Positions 24,774 to 32,521 are shown, counted from the first letter of the stretch. The stretch: DNA of 64,000 nucleotides from Microvirga ossetica (GCF_002741015.1 NZ_CP016616.1:4483501-4547500); one strand, 5' to 3'. A program made the numbers and translations. The notes: generated from the sequence alone by a model not told the origin.

Positions 24774-26624
24774 CTAGCTCACGACGCCGTTCGCTCGCTG
24801 GGCCCGGGTTGCATCCAGGCTGGTGACCGTCGCGTTGCCTTCGGACGCGGCCGTGCCGGCTGGGACGGGTGACAATTGGGGAGCCGATTGCGTGTTCGTG
24901 GCCTGGGGCACCTTGTGCGGTTGTCCGATGCGGGGGAACAGGGCGGCAAGAACCTGCTCCTTCGGGCCGAACATCTCGGCGCGGCCGCTGCGGACCGACA
25001 GGATCTTGTTGGCGGCGAAGATGGCGCTCGGCCGATGGGCGACGATGACGACGATCTTGCCTGCCTGGCGCATCTGCTGGATGGCGTCATTCAGGGACTG
25101 CTCGCCGAGCGGGTCAAGGTTGGAATTGGGCTCGTCGAGCACCACCAGGAAAGGATTTCCGAACAGAGCGCGGGCAAGGCCGACGCGCTGGCGCTGGCCG
25201 CCCGACAACGTGGTTCCACCCTCGCCGACCGGCGTATCGTATCCCAGGGGGAAGGTGAGAATCATGTCGTGCACGCCCGCCATCTTTGCAGCTTCGATCA
25301 CCTGTTCGGCCGTCGCGTCCTTGCGAAAGCGCGCGATGTTCTCGGCAATCGTTCCGTCGAACAGCTCGATGCTCTGGGGAAGATGGCCGATCGCATTGGC
25401 GAGTGCTTCCGGCGAGTACTGGCCGATCAGGGCATTGTCGAAGCGCACCTCGCCGCGGGCCGTCGGCCAGGCGCCGACCAGGGCGCGGACGAGCGTGGAC
25501 TTGCCGCAGCCGCTCGGGCCGATGATCCCAAGGGCATCGCCCGCTTCGATTTCGAACGACACGCCGGCGACGGTTGCGACTGCTCCGCCCGGCGGCACGA
25601 TCGCGACATCCCGGACCGACAGGGCGTGGTTCGGGCGCGGCATGCCGTGCTGCTGCTGTGCAGCCTTCGGAAGCTTGGCGGAGAGGGCACGCAGGCGGCG
25701 GAGGGCCTGCCAGGCGGCCGACGTGCCGCGCCAGTTGCCGATGACCAGATCGATCGGCGTGAGCGCACGGGCGAGGATGACCGAGCTCGCGATCATGGCA
25801 CCCGGCGACATCAGTCCGTCGATGACCAGAAAGGCTCCGAGCGCAAGCATCGCCGATTGCAGGACCTGGCGAATCGTCTTGGAAATCGCGCTGAAGACGC
25901 TGGCGTGATCTGCAAGATCGCGCGCATGGGAGATCGCGTTCACGTAGCCGCTGCCCCAGCGCTTGCAGAGATCGTCTCCCATGCTCATGGCCGCCGCGGC
26001 TTCGGAATTGCGCCTGGCGTCCAGGAGAAGGGTCATCGTTGCCGAATGTGCCTGGGTTGCAGTCTTGACCGTGCCTTTGGTGACGAATTCGTTGACCAGG
26101 CTCAGGATCACGAGAAGCAGAGCGCCACCCGCGGCTGCAAGAAACAGGATCGGGTTCACCAGGAACAGGATTGCGAAGTAGATCGGCATCCAGGGAAGGT
26201 CGAGAAGTGCGACCGGGCCAGGGCCCATGAGGTAGTTGCGAATGATCGCGAGATCCTGAAGCGGGTCATGGTTGCGGGCGTGCGGTCCGAAATGGAGCGG
26301 CAGCTTCAATGTCGCCTCGAACAGGGTCGGCGCCAGCCGGTGGTCGAAGGTGATGCCCACACGCGCCATCAGCTTGCCGCGCAGTCCTTCCAATACGCCA
26401 TAGAAGGCATAGAGCAGCAGGGCGAGGAAGGTGAGGGCGGCCAGTGTCGGAATGCTCTTGCTCGACAGGACCTTGTTGTAGACCAGCATCATGAACATCG
26501 GGCTGGTGAGCATCAGGACGTTGCCGAGGCAGCTGATGGCGCTGATCCCGATCAGCGGCCTCTTGAGCGCGCTCAGAACGGTGCGGAGTTGGACTTCGGC
26601 GCTGTTCCTCATTCCATTCTTCAT
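24774..26624 (-). CDS. Type I secretion ABC permease/ATPase (PrtD/PrsD-like)
   Basis: This 616-aa transporter energises export of C-terminally signalled proteins. The N-terminal six-helix membrane domain includes LMLTSPMFMMLVYNKVL and IYFAILFLVNPILFLAAAGG. The ATPase domain has Walker A GPSGCGKST, signature LSGGQRQR, Walker B FLVVLDEP and the H-loop IVAHRPS. It has no N-terminal C39 peptidase domain, so it is of the RTX-protease type rather than the leader-peptide type. Residues after about 575 are a low-complexity tail. AAGGA lies 8 bases before the ATG. A perfect CRP-like box is centred about 100 bases upstream. Confidence 0.92.
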   Translation of the reverse strand: MKNGMRNSAEVQLRTVLSALKRPLIGISAISCLGNVLMLTSPMFMMLVYNKVLSSKSIPTLAALTFLALLLYAFYGVLEGLRGKLMARVGITFDHRLAPTLFEATLKLPLHFGPHARNHDPLQDLAIIRNYLMGPGPVALLDLPWMPIYFAILFLVNPILFLAAAGGALLLVILSLVNEFVTKGTVKTATQAHSATMTLLLDARRNSEAAAAMSMGDDLCKRWGSGYVNAISHARDLADHASVFSAISKTIRQVLQSAMLALGAFLVIDGLMSPGAMIASSVILARALTPIDLVIGNWRGTSAAWQALRRLRALSAKLPKAAQQQHGMPRPNHALSVRDVAIVPPGGAVATVAGVSFEIEAGDALGIIGPSGCGKSTLVRALVGAWPTARGEVRFDNALIGQYSPEALANAIGHLPQSIELFDGTIAENIARFRKDATAEQVIEAAKMAGVHDMILTFPLGYDTPVGEGGTTLSGGQRQRVGLARALFGNPFLVVLDEPNSNLDPLGEQSLNDAIQQMRQAGKIVVIVAHRPSAIFAANKILSVRSGRAEMFGPKEQVLAALFPRIGQPHKVPQATNTQSAPQLSPVPAGTAASEGNATVTSLDATRAQRANGVVS

Positions 26625-26718
26625 TGTGGGCGTCCTTGTTACGAGTCATCAACGCGAACTGAAATTGTGCCGAGCGAGGGGTCTATTGGCGATGATGGTT
26701 GAACTTCGCGCCAAGCGC

Positions 26719-26734
26719 TGTGACGTGCTTCACA
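26719..26734. promoter_or_regulatory. CRP-like box TGTGA-N6-TCACA (perfect)
   Basis: TGTGA CGTGCT TCACA, centred about 102 bases upstream of the ABC permease start. Confidence 0.7.
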
Positions 26735-26855
26735 GGCATTTCAGATTGGAACTCTATTCCGCGCCAAGACGAAGGGCGGCATTCCGGGCATCGGCACGAC
26801 CATATCGCGTGGATTGCTCAATCGACCGGATTGGGATGGGACGCCGCGATGCCAA

Positions 26856-26893
26856 ATAAAAAGAGCGCCACCGGCTGTGAGCCGATGGCGCTC
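26856..26893 (-). terminator. Intrinsic terminator of the two-repeat protein gene
   Basis: On the minus strand GAGCGCCATCGGCT and GCCGGTGGCGCTC pair (one mismatch) around CACA and are followed by TTTTTATTT. Confidence 0.75.
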
Positions 26894-26908
26894 GTGGGAA
26901 GGTGTGTC

Positions 26909-27235
26909 TTAGCCCTGGACGTTGAAGATGTCGGCGTCCTGGTTGGTGAAGGCAAGGGCGTCGCCGCCTTCGCCGAGGAAGCCGGGGCCGCCGAGCGCCG
27001 TGGTCGTCGCCACCTGCGTGATCGGGCTGGCATTCACGTTGAGGTCGGGGCCGAAGTCATAAGCCGGGCCGCCCCACGGGAAGTAGTCGTGGTCGCTCAT
27101 CTGGATGTTCGTGCTGTCAGCATCCTGGTTCGTCACGGCGATGGCGTCGCCGCCGCTGCCGAGAACGCCGGGGCCGCCGACGGCGGTGGTGGTTGCAACC
27201 TGGGTGATCGGGCTGGCATTCACGTTGAGGTCCAT
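26909..27235 (-). CDS. Two-repeat small protein, predicted type I cargo
   Basis: This 108-aa acidic protein is made of two nearly identical 44-residue units (2-45 and 64-107), each opening DLNVNASPITQVATTT, then (A/G)-rich GGPG-(V/F)-LG-x-GGDA and ending TNQDAD. They are joined by an aromatic linker (SDHDYFPWGGPAYDFGP). There is no N-terminal signal peptide and no Lys, Arg or Cys. Acidic Gly/Asp/Asn composition without a leader is typical of type I substrates, and the gene lies next to the ABC permease. AGGA precedes the ATG. It has its own CRP-like box (27334) and terminator. I know no named family. An amyloid-like or adhesive role is speculation. Confidence 0.75.
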   Translation of the reverse strand: MDLNVNASPITQVATTTAVGGPGVLGSGGDAIAVTNQDADSTNIQMSDHDYFPWGGPAYDFGPDLNVNASPITQVATTTALGGPGFLGEGGDALAFTNQDADIFNVQG

Positions 27236-27333
27236 GAGCTATCCTATCTCTATCAAGTGTTGCGCTTCGTACCGCCTGAGATACGTTCTCCGTTGGCGAT
27301 GAATGGACTTTGCACCACTTCCCAAACGGACAC

Positions 27334-27349
27334 TGTGAACTGCTTCACA
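27334..27349. promoter_or_regulatory. CRP-like box TGTGA-N6-TCACA (perfect)
   Basis: TGTGA ACTGCT TCACA, with a CAAAGT -10-like hexamer centred 32 bases on, reading toward the two-repeat protein gene. Confidence 0.7.
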
Positions 27350-27540
27350 CCGAAAGATCTTTTTGAGAAAGAGCGAAATTTTCTTTGATCCCTCCAAGTC
27401 GCTCAGGGTGGTTCACGCCTTCGAGCGATGACTATTCTGACCCGGAGTCGATAGAAGAGCAGGGTGGGGCGGATGGAAAAGGGTGCCGGCACCTAGAGGA
27501 AATCGCGGGCGGTGCGTTGCGGATTTGATGTCTCGAAATG

Positions 27541-27566
27541 AACAAGGGCCCCAAGATGGGGCCCTC
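27541..27566 (-). terminator. Intrinsic terminator of the His-rich protein gene
   Basis: GGGCCCC and GGGGCCC pair around a short AAGAT loop (27546-27564). On the minus strand the hairpin is followed by TTGTTCATTT. Confidence 0.65.
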
Positions 27567-27605
27567 GAATCTTGCGGGAAGACGGTTGCCGTCTCCTCAC
27601 TTCGT

Positions 27606-28100
27606 TCAGGCAAAGTCTGGAAGATTCATGAATCCGGCAAAATTTTCGGTCGATGCCGACTGGAGGCCGATCGCAGTAACATCGCCTCCGACATCGATGG
27701 TACCGCCGTTGGAGGCGTTCAGGAGAGCCAGGGTGTTCTGAATCTGCGTGATCTGGATCAGGGTGTTGAACTCGACGTTGAGATCATCGATCGCGAAGAC
27801 GATGACGGGCGGAGAACCTCCAGCAGGGCCGAAGTTGTTGGCCAAATGACCCCAAAGCACCGATTCGAACCCGCCGGCATCATCCCAGGCGGCGTCACCC
27901 CAGCCAAGGTTCGCGCCCTCATGCTGCATGGGCGGGGCGGGAGCGTCTCCGTGGTTATACCCGTAATCGTCATGGCGGCTGCCGAAGTAGGGGTCTGGCG
28001 CATCGCGTCGACCCCCGCCTTCATGATTGTCGCTCCAGCCCCCACGCATGCGCTCGTGAGGTTCGTCGAACTGGTTCCGAGTGTGATGACAATGGGACAT
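27606..28100 (-). CDS. His-rich small protein, predicted type I cargo
   Basis: This 164-aa protein has two parts. Residues 1-75 are rich in His, Asp, Gly and Tyr (MSHCHHTRNQFDEPHERMRG, then DPYFGSRHDDYGYNHGD), likely disordered or metal-binding. The C-terminal half is a leaderless Gly/Asn/Thr region (DDLNVEFNTLIQITQIQ, then NGGTIDVGGDVTAIGLQ) with a DLNV motif like that opening each repeat of the neighbour at 26909. GAGGAGAG lies before the ATG. A CRP-like box sits about 108 bases upstream and an intrinsic terminator follows. It is probably exported by the adjacent type I system; no named family is known to me. Confidence 0.7.
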   Translation of the reverse strand: MSHCHHTRNQFDEPHERMRGGWSDNHEGGGRRDAPDPYFGSRHDDYGYNHGDAPAPPMQHEGANLGWGDAAWDDAGGFESVLWGHLANNFGPAGGSPPVIVFAIDDLNVEFNTLIQITQIQNTLALLNASNGGTIDVGGDVTAIGLQSASTENFAGFMNLPDFA

Positions 28101-28200
28101 CGGCTCTCCTCGATTGCGGCCCAATCGGTCGATCACGCTGATCGCCCAGCTGAAATCGGGGCGCGGTGTCCCGGGTGTACCACCCGTGCCGGTGCCAGAC

Positions 28201-28216
28201 AGTGAACTGCATCACA
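28201..28216. promoter_or_regulatory. CRP-like box AGTGA-N6-TCACA
   Basis: AGTGA ACTGCA TCACA, between the divergent His-rich protein gene and the second Crp-family gene, so it could control either. The GTACAC -10-like hexamer (28180-28175) favours the minus strand. Confidence 0.65.
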
Positions 28217-28319
28217 CTTGGCCGTACTTTCTTCGGGCGCTCGTCGGCAAGCTATCTTTGCACCCGGTCTCGTCGGCCGGTATGCTTGGCGGCCGCTCCA
28301 CCTTTGTGGGAACTCGACC

Positions 28320-29033
28320 ATGGCTGAGAATACGACGGCCGGCACGGATAAGGCGGTCAGGCTCGAAACGCTCGACATCTTCAAGGCTATCGATCCTTCG
28401 ACCGTTGAGCTGATCGCCCGAAAGGCTCAGACCCGGATGCTGGAGAAGGGCGAGTTGCTGTTCAACGTCGGCGACACGTCCGACGCGCTTTATGTGATTG
28501 CCGACGGGCGGGTTCGAATCTGGACGGTCTCGGCCGCGGGAGCCGAGGTCACACTCAACGTGCTGACGACCGGCGCCGTTTTCGGCGAGATCGGCATGCT
28601 GGACGGTGACGTGCGGACTGCAGGCTCCTCCGCCATGTTGAAGACGCGCCTGACGAGCATCGCCCGCCGAACCTTCTACGAAGCCCTGGACCGGGACCCG
28701 CAGCTGGTGCGCAACGTGATCGATCTGCTGTGCAAGCGCCTCAGGTGGACCAGTGCCCGGATGGAGGACGCCACCCTGCGCCAGGCACCCCAGCGTCTCG
28801 CGCGGATACTCGGCCATCTTGCCAGAGACCATGGCAAAGCTACGCCGAAGGGGATCGAAGTCGTTCTCAAGTTGACCCAAAGCGAGATGGCTCAATGGAC
28901 GGCGATGTCGCGGGAGGGATTGAACAAGGTTCTGAACCGGTGGGCCGAAGAGCGCCTTCTGACCCAGGATCGCGGCGGGCTGATCGTTCACGATCTCGAA
29001 CGGATCGACGAAATAGCGGAATTCGGCGAATAG
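28320..29033 (+). CDS. Crp/Fnr regulator with divergent recognition helix
   Basis: This 237-aa protein has a cNMP-binding beta-roll (LLFNVGDTSDALYVIADGRV, VFGEIGMLDGDVRTAGSSAM) that keeps the Gly-Glu and Arg-Thr-Ala of the binding cassette, and a C-terminal helix-turn-helix. Unlike the 20334 regulator, its recognition helix reads MSREGLNKVLNRW, so Thr, Val and the second Arg of RETVxR are lost and it may recognise a different site. The ribosome site is weak (GTGGGA). It faces the cyclase gene tail-to-tail with only 2 bases between stops. A regulator responding to the product of the adjacent cyclase is plausible. Confidence 0.85.
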   Translation: MAENTTAGTDKAVRLETLDIFKAIDPSTVELIARKAQTRMLEKGELLFNVGDTSDALYVIADGRVRIWTVSAAGAEVTLNVLTTGAVFGEIGMLDGDVRTAGSSAMLKTRLTSIARRTFYEALDRDPQLVRNVIDLLCKRLRWTSARMEDATLRQAPQRLARILGHLARDHGKATPKGIEVVLKLTQSEMAQWTAMSREGLNKVLNRWAEERLLTQDRGGLIVHDLERIDEIAEFGE

Positions 29034-29035
29034 GC

Positions 29036-30055
29036 TCAGTGGCGCCGGCGCGCCACGATCTGCTGGGCGCGTGCGAGGAATTGCAGGCGCTCGTCCTTTG
29101 CCGGAATCTCGCGAGCGAGGTTCTCAGTAAGTTCCGTGAGATCCGTCAGATTTGCGGCATACCGTTTGACGAGCAATCCGGCGACAGGGCCGAGATAGGT
29201 CGTCAGGGCGTGGGCGAGCTCGGCAAGACAAGCCTGGAGAGGAGCGGAGTCCACAGGAGCCGAACGGGCAGGGGAGTTCTCCGGCACCGCGACATCGTCA
29301 GGCAGCGAAGCTGTATCCACGGAGCGGGCAGGGACGACGAGGGGGGCTGCTTTTGGCAGGGAAATCGCTTGAGGCTCGGGGAAGGCGGGGGGAGGAAATG
29401 GTGGAGCGTCTCTCACTTCCACCCTCGCCGGCTTCTCTGCCGAAGGCACGGAGACCACGGTCCGGTCGAGGGGCTCGATCAGGCTGGCCGTCGCGTTCAT
29501 GTCGGCCATAGCGGGCGACATCTCCACGCTGAATGTCGTGATCCGCCGTGGACTGTGCTTGAGATCGAACACGCCGCGCTCGCCGAAGGTCGCCGAAATG
29601 CGGGGCGCCACGGCTTCCATGACCGCTGCCGATACGAGGATGCCCCCGGGGTCCGCGAGGCTTTCGAGACGCGCCGCAATGACCAGGGTTTCGCCGAAAG
29701 GAAGATCGTCCTGGAACAGGACGTCGCCGAGATGGATGCCGATCCGCAGGCGGACCGCGTCGAACTTCGTCATGGTGGCGAGGCGGGCTTGGGTCTCGAG
29801 TGCACAACGAACCGCATCGACGGCGCTTTCGAAGAGCGCGAAGAGGCCATCTCCAGGCATCCCGAAAAGCCATCCGCCGTGGGCCGCAAGCTCTTCCCGG
29901 GCGATACGCCGGGTCGCCCACAACGCATCGAGGGTGTTGGTCTCGTCGACAGAAACCAAACCGCCGAAATTCGCCATGTCGGCTGCGAAGACTGCTCGTA
30001 GGCGTCGGACTCGCTTGCCGGAAGGGTGCGGTACATCGGGTGCCAGATTGTCCAT
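29036..30055 (-). CDS. Class III adenylate/guanylate cyclase with C-terminal module
   Basis: This protein of about 339 aa has an N-terminal class III cyclase domain (residues about 20-180). The two metal Asp residues are visible in AVFAADMANFGG and MPGDGLFALF. In the segment GETLVIAARLESLADPGG the Arg is kept, but the usual Asn of the transition-state pair (VNxAAR) is Val, so activity may be altered. A Pro-rich linker (about 200-260) leads to a C-terminal helical module (YLGPVAGLLVKRYAAN) that is also present twice in the upstream kinase. There is no membrane segment. The start is ATG 30055 (GTG 30058 is possible). It follows the kinase gene by 25 bases, so they are co-transcribed. Confidence 0.85.
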   Translation of the reverse strand: MDNLAPDVPHPSGKRVRRLRAVFAADMANFGGLVSVDETNTLDALWATRRIAREELAAHGGWLFGMPGDGLFALFESAVDAVRCALETQARLATMTKFDAVRLRIGIHLGDVLFQDDLPFGETLVIAARLESLADPGGILVSAAVMEAVAPRISATFGERGVFDLKHSPRRITTFSVEMSPAMADMNATASLIEPLDRTVVSVPSAEKPARVEVRDAPPFPPPAFPEPQAISLPKAAPLVVPARSVDTASLPDDVAVPENSPARSAPVDSAPLQACLAELAHALTTYLGPVAGLLVKRYAANLTDLTELTENLAREIPAKDERLQFLARAQQIVARRRH

Positions 30056-30080
30056 CACGCTTTCATCGGAGACCTATGTG

Positions 30081-31505
30081 CTACTGTTTGGTCTCACTGA
30101 GTTTACCACGAATCTTGAGAAAGCTCGCGCGGTCCCGTTCATTGGGAATGAAGTCCGAAAGACGACGGTAGAAATCGTCCCGGCCGACGGACTTCTCGGC
30201 CTGGCGGGCGACCAGCATGGGGGCGACCGGACCGATCAGAGGCAGAAGCACCTCGGTCACGGCTCGAATTTCTGTTTGGGAGATGACAGCTTCCATCTGC
30301 GCGATCTTGAAGCCTTTGTCGTCGCGCAGCATCTGCTGAGCCGTCTTCCGGAAGGTGGTCGCCTCGGCCTCGGTTCTGATCTTCCCTACAAGAAACTCCA
30401 GGAACGTATCGACGTCCATCGTCTCATGAGAGGCCTGCTTCACCAGAAGGTGGCCTATCGGCCCGAGAGAGTGGGCGAGAGACCGCCCCAACGCATCGAT
30501 CGTGCCGGGGGTGAGCACTTCGGCCATCGTTTGGTTGAGGTGTTCCTTTGTGGGTGCCGGCTGCTCTTTTCCCGGCATATGGGAGAGTTCGGTCAGATCG
30601 AGCGGCGGAACGTCGGCGCTCGGACGCATCTCGATCGATATGTTGAGGGCAACGACGAATTCGTCCGCTGTCTGGAAGCGATCTTCGGGGTTGCGAGCCA
30701 GAGCACGCTGCACGACGGCATCGATTTCCGGCCAAAGTTCAGGCCGGTAGGTCCTGATCGATGCCGGCTGATCGTTCATGAGCTTGCGCATGAGTTCGGG
30801 CAGATCGGTCGCAACGAAGGGCTTCGCGCCGGTCAGCATTTGAAAGAGGATGACTCCTGCAGAGAAAAGATCCGCGCGGATATCGGCGGGACGCCCGAGA
30901 AATCGCTCCGGTGCCATGTAGTTTGGCGTGCCGATCGGAATGCCGCCGGGCTTCGTCAGGTCGAGTGCCTCCACATGGGCCACACCGAAATCGGAGACTT
31001 TGATGGAGGCTGCCGAAGGGCAGAGGATGTTGGCAGGCTTGACGTCGCGGTGGATGACGCCCTTGGAGTGCGCATAGCCGAGTGCGAACAGCAGCTGGGC
31101 CATGATCTCACCGACCTGCCGGATAGGCAGCAACGTGCCCCGCCGGATCACATTCTCCAGCGTGCCGGCATTGACATATTCCATGATGATGTAGGGCGCG
31201 CCGTCGTGCTCCACGAAGTCGAAGACTGTGACGATGTTGGGATGCAGGCACCGTGCTGCGGAGCGCGCTTCGGTGGCAAACCGACGGAGAAGCTCGTCGT
31301 TTTCGCTCAGGTTCTCCAAAATTTCGGGTCGAAGCGTCTTGATCGCCAATGGCCGGTCGATCTGCTCGTCGTAGCCTTTGTACACGACACCGATTGCACC
31401 GCGGCCGATGACTTGGTCAAGACGATACTTGCCGACCCTGCTGGGCTTGGCGCCAGTCGATCCACCTTGGCTATTGCCCGTCCTCAGATCCTTGTCTGCG
31501 GTCAT
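30081..31505 (-). CDS. Hanks-type Ser/Thr protein kinase with repeated C-terminal module
   Basis: This 474-aa cytosolic kinase has a full catalytic domain (about residues 26-290): the Gly loop IGRGAIGVVYKG, Lys56 in LAIKTLRP, HRDVKPANIL, DFGVAHVEA and GTPNYMAPERFLG. All key residues are present, so it should be active. There is no transmembrane or PASTA part. The C-terminal third holds two copies of a helical module (LGPIGHLLVKQASHE; IGPVAPMLVARQAEKS), also seen once in the cyclase. ATG at 31505 is chosen because MTADKD is followed by the linker; the ORF extends upstream. It sits between the heme-type sensor gene (62 bases upstream) and the cyclase (25 bases downstream). Confidence 0.9.
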   Translation of the reverse strand: MTADKDLRTGNSQGGSTGAKPSRVGKYRLDQVIGRGAIGVVYKGYDEQIDRPLAIKTLRPEILENLSENDELLRRFATEARSAARCLHPNIVTVFDFVEHDGAPYIIMEYVNAGTLENVIRRGTLLPIRQVGEIMAQLLFALGYAHSKGVIHRDVKPANILCPSAASIKVSDFGVAHVEALDLTKPGGIPIGTPNYMAPERFLGRPADIRADLFSAGVILFQMLTGAKPFVATDLPELMRKLMNDQPASIRTYRPELWPEIDAVVQRALARNPEDRFQTADEFVVALNISIEMRPSADVPPLDLTELSHMPGKEQPAPTKEHLNQTMAEVLTPGTIDALGRSLAHSLGPIGHLLVKQASHETMDVDTFLEFLVGKIRTEAEATTFRKTAQQMLRDDKGFKIAQMEAVISQTEIRAVTEVLLPLIGPVAPMLVARQAEKSVGRDDFYRRLSDFIPNERDRASFLKIRGKLSETKQ

Positions 31506-31567
31506 CGGAGAAAATTCCCTGACGAGCGATAATCTGGTTCTGTTGGGCCAGGGATCAATCGCGTTGG

Positions 31568-32440
31568 TCACTTTTCGAGCATCTTCAATGCGCTATCCAA
31601 GCTCCTGCGCATCCGGTTGAAGGAACGTGACAGGGATGCGATCTCGTCCGAGCCCGGATATTCGAACTCGGCCACGGACGCATCGCCCATGCTGACGGCT
31701 TCTGCTGTTTTCGCCATCCGCGTCACCGGGCTGATCACGTATCGATTGAGCAAGATATTGAGCAGTATCAGGAGAACCAGAAAGATGATGCTCGACGTGC
31801 CGACAAATAATCCTAGGTTTCGCCAGATCGATCCTTCGGCAATGTCCGTGGGCACGGATATGATCTGTGCCCCGATCGTCTCGTTAAGTTTCCAGCCGAA
31901 GCCATTCTTGTTGCCGTAAAGAGCAACCATCGATGTAGGCGCTCTGTCCGGCGTCGAGTGGCAAGTCAGGCAGGACTCGTCCCTGATCACCAACGGATAA
32001 GTCGCCGTGTAGTGAGAACGGTTGTCGATCGTCTGAAAGCTGACATCCTTGGTCAGTTCAGGGTTCGCCCGCAGCTTCTCGATGAGCTCCCGCTCCCAGT
32101 CGCGCGCGAGATCGGCAGGGTTGGTCGGATTGAGCGCGGCTTCCTTGTAAAAGAACTGCGGGTAAAATCCTCGGAAATTGCGGAATGCCGTTTGAGCCGA
32201 GAACGACGGAACCGTTTGCGGCAGGAACTGGATGCTCGAGTGTTCAGCCAGCAGAGGCTGAATCTCTTCCGAGGTATAGCGGCGTATGGAAAGCGCCTGC
32301 GCTCGCAGAACATCGATCTGCGATTGCAGCTGTTCCATGGCTTCCCGCCTGGAAATTTGATAAAATGGATAAATCGATAGGCTGAGTCCGAGCAGATAGC
32401 AGACGGCGAGAATGATATTGAATTTCAGCCGTAGTCCCAC
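31568..32440 (-). CDS. Membrane sensor with DUF3365-type CxxCH domain and HAMP
   Basis: This 290-aa protein has a transmembrane segment at about 9-28, a periplasmic domain of about 180 residues containing CLTCH (157-161), a second transmembrane segment at about 207-232 (LGLFVGTSSIIFLVLLILLN), and a cytosolic HAMP domain at about 233-285 (NRYVISPVTRMAKTAEAVS). The CxxCH inside this context matches the DUF3365/Tll0287-like sensor domain, which can attach c-type heme and sense redox or gas. No kinase or cyclase domain follows the HAMP, so the signal probably passes to the separate kinase or cyclase encoded directly downstream. Confidence 0.85.
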   Translation of the reverse strand: MGLRLKFNIILAVCYLLGLSLSIYPFYQISRREAMEQLQSQIDVLRAQALSIRRYTSEEIQPLLAEHSSIQFLPQTVPSFSAQTAFRNFRGFYPQFFYKEAALNPTNPADLARDWERELIEKLRANPELTKDVSFQTIDNRSHYTATYPLVIRDESCLTCHSTPDRAPTSMVALYGNKNGFGWKLNETIGAQIISVPTDIAEGSIWRNLGLFVGTSSIIFLVLLILLNILLNRYVISPVTRMAKTAEAVSMGDASVAEFEYPGSDEIASLSRSFNRMRRSLDSALKMLEK

Positions 32441-32521
32441 TGGATATCTCCAACGGCTCGAGAGGTTAGTGTGCGTAACAACTACCGGATTTCATAATAG
32501 TGCAAGTCTTGGAGACGTGCC

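Noticed and set aside
27541..27566. Hairpin as a CRISPR or attenuator element
   Set aside because: It is a simple terminator in position for the His-rich gene; no repeat-spacer pattern exists anywhere in the window.
30056..30058. GTG as cyclase start
   Set aside because: The adjacent ATG at 30055 is the simpler choice; the difference is a single residue.
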